Below are positions 55,306-64,000 of a stretch of DNA of 64,000 nucleotides, piece after piece. The notes beneath the pieces were generated by a model. That model saw nothing but the letters and a program-made list of their open reading frames with translations, did not search any database and had not been told where the DNA came from. The stretch is from an uncultured Rhodopila sp. (GTDB taxonomy: Bacteria; Pseudomonadota; Alphaproteobacteria; Acetobacterales; Acetobacteraceae): the NCBI RefSeq assembly GCF_903944925.1, contig NZ_CAJATU010000082.1:1-64000 (forward strand), in the 5' to 3' direction. The number at the start of each line of letters is the position of its first letter. The stretch's first letter is position 1. Position numbers and translations under genes: made by a program.

Positions 55306-56991
55306 CTATTGCCCGCTCAGGACGGGGCCGGGGCGGCCGGTGTTCAGCTTGGCTTCCAGCTTTGCCGCGTCGTCGGGCGGCGGGTTCAGGGTCAACGCCC
55401 GCCGCCATTGATACTGTGCTTCGACTTTGCGGCCGGCGGCCCAGTAGGCGTCGCCGAGATGGCCGTTGATCGTCGAATCCTCGGGTTCCAGCTCAACCGC
55501 CTTTTCCAGCGTTCGCACGGCCTCCTTGGTGTCGCCCTGGCGGTACATTACCCAGCCCAGGCTATCGACGATCGCACCGTCGTTCGGCCGCCGCTCCGCC
55601 GCGCGCTGGATCATGTCGCGCGCCTCATTCAGGTGATGGCCCATGTCGGCGTAGGAATAGCCGAGGTAGTTCAATACAAACGGCTGGTCGGGCGACAGTT
55701 CCAGCGCGCGGTGAAAATCGGCATCCGCCTTCGGCCAGAGATGCGCGCGCTCCTCGGCCACGCCGCGATCGTAGAAAACCACCCAGTCACTCGGCCCCGG
55801 ACTGCCGATGCGCGCAATCGCATGGTCGTAGGCCGCCACCGCGTCCGGAAATCTTTGCTTGATGCGCAGGATATCGCCGCGCTGCTCGTCCGGCAGCGGG
55901 CTATCCGGATAATCCTTCGCCAGGCGCTCCAGATCCCGCATTGCATCGTCCGATCGGCCCAGATTATCGATCAGCGCCGCCCGCTTGAGCTGCACCACCG
56001 GCGCCAGGGGGTCGGTTGCAGGCACATCGTTGAGCATTTTCAGCGCCAGCGCCGGATGCCGATCATTGACCAGCACGTCAGCGGCGAGCAGCCGCGCGGC
56101 GGCGAAATCAGGCCGCAGATCGAGCGCCAGCCGCAGCATCATCAGCGAGAAATCGTTGGCGTCCTGCGACCGCAGGATGGCCGCGAAGGTGAAATAGGAT
56201 TCCGCCACGCCGTCGATCGCCCGCGGCACCGGACGTTTGGTCACAGAGGCGAGCAGCCCGGGCATGGCGATGCCGAGATCCGGCGCGACCGCGGGCAGCG
56301 CGGCGAGAATGCGCTGTGCCTCGGCGGGTTGGCCGGAGCGGGACTGCCAACTGGCCAGCACCTGCGCGAGACGCAGATTCGGCTCATTCATGCCGGCTTC
56401 GGCGATGCGATACAGCGGCGCGGCGGCATCGGGACGATTGCCGGCATCGGCGATCATCGCGGCCTGCAGGGCGAAGATGCCGCGGAAGCGCGGATTATCG
56501 ACGTAGGGACGCAGAGTGGACAGGGCGGAATCGACGCGGCCATCGCCAAGCTGTGCCCAGGCCACCAGCAGCGGCTGGAGCAACTGCGTCATGCCCTCCC
56601 GCGGCAGGTCGCGGAAGCGCTGCTCGGCCGCCTGCCAGCGCCCGGCCTTGATATCGACATCGGCGATGACAAGCTGCCCGATCGGGTTGCCGGGCAGTTG
56701 CCTCGCCAGCTTGACCGCTTCCGGGCGGCCGGCATCGACGCAGGCGACGAACGCCTGGAGAGTGAGTTCCGGATCGCCGGGAGAGTCCGCAACGGCCTTC
56801 AGCAGGTCGTTGGCGGCAGTGGCTGAGTCGCCCTCGGACAGCGCAAAACGCCCGGCCAGGTAGTTGCCGATGACCCCATTGGCGACGGGCGGGGAAGACG
56901 AACCGTCCGAGGAGGGTTCGGATGCCGCGCAAGCCGACAGAAGCGTGAGCGCGAGGAGGACGGACCGCCGGGCGGCGCGGGCATGTTGCAT
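55306..56991 (-). CDS. TPR-repeat lipoprotein
   Basis: 561 residues. A lipobox (LLSAC at about 21) is followed by about 12 tetratricopeptide-type helical pairs, clearest at the C-terminus: DFHRALELSPDQPFVLNYLG, GDTKEAVRTLEKAVELEPED and INGHLGDAYWAAGRKVEAQY. It is probably anchored to the outer membrane facing the periplasm and involved in assembly. It forms a likely operon with ispE. Confidence 0.88.
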   Translation of the reverse strand: MQHARAARRSVLLALTLLSACAASEPSSDGSSSPPVANGVIGNYLAGRFALSEGDSATAANDLLKAVADSPGDPELTLQAFVACVDAGRPEAVKLARQLPGNPIGQLVIADVDIKAGRWQAAEQRFRDLPREGMTQLLQPLLVAWAQLGDGRVDSALSTLRPYVDNPRFRGIFALQAAMIADAGNRPDAAAPLYRIAEAGMNEPNLRLAQVLASWQSRSGQPAEAQRILAALPAVAPDLGIAMPGLLASVTKRPVPRAIDGVAESYFTFAAILRSQDANDFSLMMLRLALDLRPDFAAARLLAADVLVNDRHPALALKMLNDVPATDPLAPVVQLKRAALIDNLGRSDDAMRDLERLAKDYPDSPLPDEQRGDILRIKQRFPDAVAAYDHAIARIGSPGPSDWVVFYDRGVAEERAHLWPKADADFHRALELSPDQPFVLNYLGYSYADMGHHLNEARDMIQRAAERRPNDGAIVDSLGWVMYRQGDTKEAVRTLEKAVELEPEDSTINGHLGDAYWAAGRKVEAQYQWRRALTLNPPPDDAAKLEAKLNTGRPGPVLSGQ

Positions 56992-57184
56992 TGTGCCAGT
57001 GTATCAGGCGATTCCGGCGCTGTCATTCATCTTGCGATGACGCCAACAGGGTTGTGCCTGACGGTTACCGAACGCAGCGAAAGTCGCCGCGCAACGGTTC
57101 GGCACTGGCGCGGAAGTGATCCGGCGGCGCAGCGCCCGGCGCTAAGACGTGCCGCTCTCTTTCGACTTCAGGGAATATCCGCGC

Positions 57185-58320
57185 ATGACGGCTGTCACGT
57201 TCACCGACCAGGCGCGGGAGGTTTCCGGCGCGCGCGCGTCGCGCGGCAAGACCCTCTACCACCTGCAGGCGCTGCGCGGACTCGCCGCGTCGCTGGTCGT
57301 GGTATCGCACTGCGCCGACACGCTGGCCGAGCATGGCCTGATGCCGGCTTCCGTCGCCGGCCGGCTGGGCATCTCCGGATATTTCGGCGTCGCCACATTC
57401 TTCCTCATCAGCGGCTTCATCATCTACAAGACGTCGCGGCAAGCGTTCGGCGATCTGCACGGCGCGCGCACGTTCGTGCTGAAGCGGCTGATCCGCATCT
57501 TTCCGGTGTACTGGATCGCCACCGCGCTGTTCGTGGTGCTCAGCCCCCACCGCGCCGGGTTCACCGCCGGCGACATCGTGTCGTCGCTGCTGCTGGTGCC
57601 GCATTGGATCGCCTCCGCCGGGAACATGCATCCGCTTGTCGGCCAGGGCTGGACACTGCAATACGAGATGCTGTTCTACATGATCTTCGCCGCCGGGCTG
57701 TTCTTCACCCGGACCGTCGGCACCGGCCTGATCGTTGCGGCAATGGCCGGGCTTGTGCTGCTCGGTTCGGCAATCATGCCGCTTGCCGACATGACCGAAC
57801 CGGCAACCATCGCCGCCTACTGGACCCGCCCCATCATCTTTCTGTTCGCCGGCGGGATCGGCTTTGGTTTGATTGAGGAACGAATGCCGCGGTCTTTCGC
57901 GGTGCCATACCCGTTCATGCTGATGCTGGCGGTGCTCGGCCTGTGGTTTGCCTACAGCCTGGGCGCGCCGCTATCAGCCTCCGAGCAGATCCGGTTCCCG
58001 ACCGTGCTGGTGATCTGGGCGCTGTGCGGCGTGTGGGTCTTCGCCAGCATCTTCGGACGCAGCGGAGAAGGCGCGTTCGAGACGGCGGCCGAGGTGTTCG
58101 GCGATGCGTCCTACAGCGTCTACCTGTTTCACACCTTCGTCCTGTCGGCCCTGCTGCGGCTGAAGCTGCAGGACGTGAGTCCGCCGCTGTTCGTCGTGGC
58201 CGCGGTGATCGGGGCGAACGTTCTGGGATACGCCATGTACCGGCTGGTGGAGCTGCCGATACTGCGGACGTTCCGGAAAATGCTGTTGCGGGCGCAGGGT
58301 GCCCGCAACAGCGGTTCCGT

Positions 58321-58339
<19 letters not shown>
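57185..58339 (+). CDS. Acyltransferase family 3 (OafA/YrhL type) membrane protein
   Basis: 384 residues with about ten membrane helices. Family motifs include LQALRGLAASLVVVSHCAD, FFLISGFIIYKTSR and a WTLQYEMLFYM segment. It likely transfers acetyl or other acyl groups to surface glycan. The ATG at 57185 was used; the ORF track begins at a GTG 36 bp earlier. Its 3' end overlaps the convergent ETF-QO gene by 19 bp and contains that gene's apparent terminator. Confidence 0.87.
58275..58312 (-). terminator. Rho-independent terminator of the ETF-QO gene, inside the acyltransferase CDS
   Basis: GCTGTTGCGGGC and GCCCGCAACAGC form a perfect 12-bp stem with a 7-base loop. On the minus strand it is followed by A-TTTT-CC, and it begins nine bases after the ETF-QO stop. 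This is a convincing intrinsic terminator, but it lies within the coding end of the convergent acyltransferase. Confidence 0.8.
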
Positions 58340-59958
<1,619 letters not shown>

Positions 59959-60076
59959 GTGCAACTCCTTGCCTTTGGGCATGTGCTGGTTTCAGGCTTA
60001 TCTGCGCCAGAACGCCGCCCGGGGCAAACCGGTCGCGATGAACGCGCATTTACGCCGGCAAGAGGGAGTGCCGCCC

Positions 60077-60796
60077 GTGTCCACCACCGCCGCCTTGTTG
60101 CTGGTTGCCCATGGGTCTTCGCGCTTTGCGGACGCGGCGGAGGTGCTGCACCGGCACGCCGCGGCGCTGCGGACGGAGGGGACGTTCAGCCAGGTGGAGG
60201 TCGGGCTGCTGAACGGCGCGCCCTCCGTCGCCGAGTCGCTGGCGCGGATCGATGCGGGCGACGTGCGGGTCGTGCCGTTCTTCATGGAAGCGGGCTATTT
60301 CACCCGGGAAGCGATCCCGCGCGCCCTGGGATCGGATCCGCGTATTCGTCTGTGCCCGCCGGTGGGCACGCATGACGGCATGGCGGGGCTGATCGAGCGC
60401 CAGGCGCTGGCAGCCTGCGAAACCATGGGGGTCGCGTCGCGCGAAACCGCCGTGCTGGTCGCCGGGCATGGTTCGGCCAGCGCGCCGGGCCGGACGCTGG
60501 CGTTGCATGAGCATGGCGCCCGCGTCGGCTGGACCACCCTGTTCGCCCGCGTCGAATCGGCCTGCCTGGAGGAAGCGCCGTTCGTCGCCGAGGCTTTGCG
60601 CGGGTTGCGCCACCACCCGGTCGTGATTATCGGCTTTTTTGCCGGCGGGGGCGGGCATGTGCGTGACGACCTGCCGGCTCTGGTGACAGCGGAGCAGGCG
60701 GCGCGGGGGCAGGACGGCTTTGCCGTCCGTTTCAACGGCTCCGTCACGGACGATCCGGCGATGCTGCAAATCATCCAGGACCAGGCTGCGGTCTAA
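60077..60796 (+). CDS. CbiX/sirohydrochlorin chelatase family protein
   Basis: About 239 residues made of two CbiX-type halves, each with a catalytic-His motif: LLLVAHGSSRFADAAEVL and VLVAGHGSASAPGRTLAL. RVVPFFMEAGYFTREAIPRA is also typical. It inserts cobalt or iron into a tetrapyrrole (cobalamin or siroheme). The GTG at 60077 has a GGGAG ribosome-binding site; an ATG at 60038 is an alternative. It is followed after 15 bp by a lactonase gene. Confidence 0.85.
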   Translation: MSTTAALLLVAHGSSRFADAAEVLHRHAAALRTEGTFSQVEVGLLNGAPSVAESLARIDAGDVRVVPFFMEAGYFTREAIPRALGSDPRIRLCPPVGTHDGMAGLIERQALAACETMGVASRETAVLVAGHGSASAPGRTLALHEHGARVGWTTLFARVESACLEEAPFVAEALRGLRHHPVVIIGFFAGGGGHVRDDLPALVTAEQAARGQDGFAVRFNGSVTDDPAMLQIIQDQAAV

Positions 60797-60811
60797 CCGA
60801 TGGGGGGCAGA

Positions 60812-61858
60812 ATGTTTGCGTATGTCGGAGGCTATACCACGGCCGACAGGGACGGGCGCGGCAACGGCATCAACGTGTTCCGTATCGATCCGACGAGCGG
60901 CGGATGGACTCATGTCCAGCACGTGGGCGGGCTTGAGAATCCGTCGCTGTTCACGCTGACGCGGGACGGTTCGCGGCTGTACAGCGTGCACGGCGCGCGG
61001 ACGCTGGTCAGCGCCTTTGCCGTCGATCGCCAGACCGGCAGGCTGAATTTGCTCAACCAGGCCGAGTGCGGCGGCGTGAATCCGGTCGATTCGGCGCTGG
61101 ACCCTACAGAGCGGTTTCTCGTGGTCGCCAATTACGGTTCCGGCAGCGTCGCGGTACTGCCGGTTGCCGCGGACGGGCGGCTGGAGCCGATAGGTCAGCT
61201 TGTGGTGCTGGAAGGGACGCCGGGGCCGGACCCGAAGGAGCAATCATCATCGCACCCGCACGCCGTGCTGTTCGATCCGTCCGGCGCGTTCGTCGTTGTG
61301 CCGGATAAGGGGTTGGACCGGACCTTCGTCTTCCGGTTCGGGTCCGGGCGGCTGTCCCCGATAGGCAGCGCCGGGTCCGCGGCCGGAGCGGGACCGCGCC
61401 ATGCGGTGTTTCATCCGTCACTGCCGGTGCTGTACGTCAACAACGAGCTCGACTCGACGGTCACGGTGTTCACCCTGGACTCGGGCGTCCTCGTGGAGCG
61501 GCAGGTCATCGCCACGCGGCCGGCAGGGTATACCGGGCCGAACACCGCGTCGGAGATCGCCGCCTCGTCCTGCGGGCGGTTCGTGTATGTTTCGAACCGC
61601 GGCCACGACAGCATCGTGCAGTTCCTGGTCTCACCCGGCAGCGGGCTGCTGAGCTATGCCGGGCATGTCCCGGCAGGCGGCACGGTGCCACGGTTTTTTG
61701 CCATCGCGCCGGATGGGCGGCATCTGTATGCGGCGAACCAGGGCAGCGATTCGATCACCGCGTTTCGCATCGATCTGGCCGCCGGCAGCCTGACGCCCAT
61801 CGGCCTGCGGATTGAGGTTGGCAGTCCCTCGGCGATCAGCTTCGTAACGCCCTCTTGA
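60812..61858 (+). CDS. Lactonase family protein (6-phosphogluconolactonase-like propeller)
   Basis: 348 residues with the seven-bladed lactonase pattern: FAYVGGYTTADRDGRGNGIN, NPSLFTLTRDGSRLYSVHGA, NYGSGSVAVLPV, HPHAVLFDPSGAFVVVPDKG and NRGHDSIVQFLV. Most members hydrolyse a sugar lactone. The ATG at 60812 follows a GGGGGGCAG sequence; the ATG at 60800 is possible. Probably co-transcribed with the chelatase. Confidence 0.85.
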   Translation: MFAYVGGYTTADRDGRGNGINVFRIDPTSGGWTHVQHVGGLENPSLFTLTRDGSRLYSVHGARTLVSAFAVDRQTGRLNLLNQAECGGVNPVDSALDPTERFLVVANYGSGSVAVLPVAADGRLEPIGQLVVLEGTPGPDPKEQSSSHPHAVLFDPSGAFVVVPDKGLDRTFVFRFGSGRLSPIGSAGSAAGAGPRHAVFHPSLPVLYVNNELDSTVTVFTLDSGVLVERQVIATRPAGYTGPNTASEIAASSCGRFVYVSNRGHDSIVQFLVSPGSGLLSYAGHVPAGGTVPRFFAIAPDGRHLYAANQGSDSITAFRIDLAAGSLTPIGLRIEVGSPSAISFVTPS

Positions 61859-61919
61859 AACCGTAGCGGCATCCTGTCGATACTGTACTCAACCGAGACG
61901 TTTGACGAGGATATCGCCC

Positions 61920-62798
61920 ATGGCCAAAGCAAGCACCGGACGCGGCGGGTCCGCCAGGAAGGCGGCGGCTCCGCCTGTAGCCGCGCGCAAGAAGGCCAAG
62001 GCCGCGGGGGCGCCGGGAAAGCAGGCGGCAGCAAAAAAGGCTGATGCGGTCAAGGCGGAAGCCAACAAGGCTGGTGCCAAAAAGGCCGTCGCCACAAAGG
62101 CTTCTGCCGGCAAGGCGAAAGCCCGGACGCCGGTAGCGGCGGCGAAAAAGACCGCGTCAGCCAAGACCGCGGCGCGCGCCGGGGCTGCACCGAAGCCGGC
62201 GGCGAAAAAGACCGCAGCGAAACTATCGTCCCCGGCGAAGAAGGCGCCGGCGAAGAAGGCTGCCCCGGCGGCTCCGTCGAAGACCCTGGCGGTGACCAAG
62301 GCGGCCCCGCGCCGCCCCAAAGTGCGGGTTGCCACGCCGATACCGGCAGCCCGGCGAGGGCGCCCTGCCCCGGCGGCGGCGCGCAAGGCACCTTCGGTCT
62401 CGCCCATCGGCGGCAAGGCGCCGCAGGCTTTCACCGTCAGCCATTTGCACGAAGCCGACTTCAAGGCCGACGGGCTGCGACCGTATGCGTTGTATCGAGA
62501 CCTGGGGATTGCCGCGGCCACCGCCGGGCTGGCCCGGGCGCATGTCATCCGCTTCGTCCCGCCCTGCACCGACGCGGTGCGCAAACGCCACGTCCACCGC
62601 ACGGACCTCCAGCTTGTGTATGTGCTGAAAGGCTGGATCAAGAACGAGTTCGAGGGCCATGGTGAGCAGATGATGTCCACCGGAAGCTGCTGGCTGCAGC
62701 CGTCCGGGATCGAGCACACCGTGCTGGACTACTCGCCGGATTGCGAAGTGCTGGAGATCATCGTTCCGGCGGATTTCACCACGGAAGACGCCGGCTGA
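61920..62798 (+). CDS. Cupin protein with a histone-H1-like Lys/Ala/Pro-rich N-terminal tail
   Basis: 292 residues. Residues 1 to about 165 consist of Lys-Ala-Pro repeats (KKTASAKTAARAGAAPKPAA, then PAKKAPAKKAAPAAP), like eukaryotic H1 tails and bacterial HC2/AlgP-type proteins, which bind DNA. The remaining 125 residues form a single cupin: VRKRHVHRTDLQLVYVLKG gives the metal-site His residues, and WLQPSGIEHTVLDYSPDCEV the second motif. The ATG has GAGGA upstream. The combination suggests a DNA-bound cupin, but a role is not established. Confidence 0.75.
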   Translation: MAKASTGRGGSARKAAAPPVAARKKAKAAGAPGKQAAAKKADAVKAEANKAGAKKAVATKASAGKAKARTPVAAAKKTASAKTAARAGAAPKPAAKKTAAKLSSPAKKAPAKKAAPAAPSKTLAVTKAAPRRPKVRVATPIPAARRGRPAPAAARKAPSVSPIGGKAPQAFTVSHLHEADFKADGLRPYALYRDLGIAAATAGLARAHVIRFVPPCTDAVRKRHVHRTDLQLVYVLKGWIKNEFEGHGEQMMSTGSCWLQPSGIEHTVLDYSPDCEVLEIIVPADFTTEDAG

Positions 62799-62813
62799 CC
62801 CCATATCGGCGGC

Positions 62814-63170
62814 ATGGCTTCGCATGAGCGCCTCGATTGCCTGAAATGTCCCGCCTTGTGCTGCCGTATGGCCGGCTATGTGCGGGTCAGCCGGGACGAT
62901 ATCAGGCGGCTGGCGAAGCACCTGGACATGACGGTGCCGGCGTTCGAGCAGCGGCACGTCGTCGAGGTGACCAGGCAGGGCGAGAAGCGGATCAAGGCCG
63001 GCTACAGGACATGCCAGTTCCTCGACGAGCGGCATCGGTGCACCGTGTATGCGGCCCGGCCGCACGATTGCCGGGGCTATGTCTGCTGGAACCAGGAGGA
63101 TGAGACGGTTTATTTGTACGCGGTGTATTTGCAGACGGGGGTGGCGAAGCTGCGGGAGATGGAGACATAG
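62814..63170 (+). CDS. YkgJ family cysteine-cluster protein
   Basis: 118 residues with the YkgJ-type cysteine pattern: DCLKCPALCCRMAG near the start, TCQFLDERHRCTVYAARPHDC and GYVCWNQ. The cysteines probably bind zinc or an iron-sulphur cluster. The start lies 15 bp after the cupin stop, so the two probably share a transcript. The following 255 bp to purA hold no gene I can support. Confidence 0.88.
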   Translation: MASHERLDCLKCPALCCRMAGYVRVSRDDIRRLAKHLDMTVPAFEQRHVVEVTRQGEKRIKAGYRTCQFLDERHRCTVYAARPHDCRGYVCWNQEDETVYLYAVYLQTGVAKLREMET

Positions 63171-63425
63171 TAACGCCGATCATTTTATACCAACCGGCGA
63201 TGATGTTGACTCTCCGGCCGCGCCGCCTCGTCATGGCGGTAGAGGCGATCGTGACTATGGGTCGAAGTCACCGCCGGTTTGTATTACGGTCAAGAAATGT
63301 TTTGACGCCCGGTCTGTTGTCGGCGCATGGAAACGAGACCGGTCGTTACTTTCATCAAACCGCATGACTCAGGGCCAACCGGGAAAGAGATGGCCTGTCG
63401 ACAACCATCTGCCCGACTGCAGGCG

Positions 63426-64000
63426 TCACCCCTCGAACGGGTCCTTCACCATGATCGTGTCGTCCCGCTCCGGACTGGTCGACAGCAAGGTCACCGGTGC
63501 CTCCACCAGTTCCTCGATCCGCCGCACATACTTTACCGCCTGAGCCGGCAGATCCGCCCAGGACCGCGCGCCGCGCGAGGAGCCGGACCAGCCTTCCATC
63601 GTTTCGTATACCGGCACGGTTGCCGCCTGCGCCGCCGGTGCCGCCGGCAGATGCCGGGAGAACGCGCCGTTGATGTCATAGCCGATGCAGATTTTCAGGT
63701 GCGGCAGCCCGTCCAGCACATCCAGTTTCGTCAATGCCAGCCCCTGCACGCCGCCCACCTTGACCGCCTGGCGCACCAGCGCGGCGTCGAACCAGCCGCA
63801 GCGCCGCGGCCGCCCGGTCACCGTGCCGAATTCATGTCCGCGCTCACCCAGCAGCCGCCCGGTTTCGTCGTGCAGTTCGGTCGGGAACGGGCCCGAGCCG
63901 ACGCGCGTGGTGTAGGCTTTGGCGATCCCCAGCACGAAGCCGACGGCCCCCGGACCGACGCCGGAGCCGGAAGCGGCGGTGGCCGCGACGGTATTGGACG
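63426..64000 (-). CDS. purA: Adenylosuccinate synthetase PurA (C-terminal part, runs off the window)
   Basis: Only the C-terminal 190 or so residues are present; the gene continues past base 64000. Motifs include [59 protein letters not shown] and the GTP-binding end [14 protein letters not shown]. It makes adenylosuccinate from IMP and aspartate in purine synthesis. The stop is at 63426. Confidence 0.95.
   Translation of the reverse strand, partial: SNTVAATAASGSGVGPGAVGFVLGIAKAYTTRVGSGPFPTELHDETGRLLGERGHEFGTVTGRPRRCGWFDAALVRQAVKVGGVQGLALTKLDVLDGLPHLKICIGYDINGAFSRHLPAAPAAQAATVPVYETMEGWSGSSRGARSWADLPAQAVKYVRRIEELVEAPVTLLSTSPERDDTIMVKDPFEG

Noticed and set aside
54397-56826. 809-residue plus-strand ORF across ispE and the TPR gene
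   Set aside because: Spans two unrelated real genes on the other strand and contains no domain; a GC-driven open frame.
63049-63543. 164-residue plus-strand ORF before purA
   Set aside because: Overlaps the YkgJ-type gene out of frame and the purA end antisense; no domain or ribosome-binding site.

Overview
The window is GC-rich, densely packed alphaproteobacterial chromosome. An oxygen-independent bacteriochlorophyll cyclase (bchE) sits directly before bchJ, with a FNR-type box in front of the pair, and a TspO homologue lies elsewhere. Together with the style of the protein families this suggests a phototrophic member of the Acetobacteraceae/Rhodospirillales (Rhodopila- or Acidiphilium-like). 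The genus is an inference. All calls come from reading motifs and reading frames; no database was searched.

Layout. 1-630: insertion-sequence debris, with four 23-bp terminal-type repeats abutting a truncated IS1380-like transposase. 0.9-5.6 kb: a DUF2892 membrane protein, a cNMP-binding/patatin lipase, a nitrilase-fold protein lacking the catalytic cysteine, and mnmE. 5.6-8.0 kb: FNR-like box, bchE, bchJ. 8.1-19.1 kb: small membrane proteins, DUF169, a sterol-desaturase/beta-propeller pair, an O-antigen-ligase-like protein, an SMP-30 hydrolase, GlsB- and YidB-type stress proteins, a SnoaL-like protein and a giant transglutaminase-DUF2126 protein. 19.1-24.2 kb (minus strand): FAD oxidoreductase, ilvE, a small ORF, amidase, DUF29. 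24.3-31.7 kb: a lipoprotein, an aminotransferase, MFS and EamA transporters, a PRC-barrel protein and a DUF4130-UdgX uracil-DNA glycosylase fusion. 31.8-39.5 kb: a split type II secretion locus (VirB1-like transglycosylase, gspG, gspD, gspK) that encloses two exported proteins, a phosphoesterase and a beta-propeller, which are plausible cargo. 39.6-40.3 kb: back-to-back fragments of a histidine kinase and a response regulator.

40.3-48.3 kb: LysR regulator, a threonine-synthase-like enzyme, a DSD1-type enzyme, tspO, phosphoketolase and small proteins. 48.4-54.3 kb: two large, divergently transcribed hybrid histidine kinases separated by 371 bp that contain a perfect FNR/FixK box (TTGAT-N4-ATCAA). 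54.3-57.0 kb: tRNA-Gln, ispE and a TPR lipoprotein. 57.2-64 kb: an acyltransferase whose 3' end carries the apparent terminator of the convergent ETF-ubiquinone oxidoreductase gene, then a CbiX-type chelatase, a lactonase, a cupin with a histone-H1-like tail, a YkgJ-type protein and the C-terminal part of purA.

The main regulatory idea is that FNR-type sites lie before both bchE and one of the sensor kinases, which would tie pigment synthesis and signalling to oxygen. No CRISPR array, prophage or classical defence island was seen. Many long ORFs in the supplied track are high-GC shadows of real genes.
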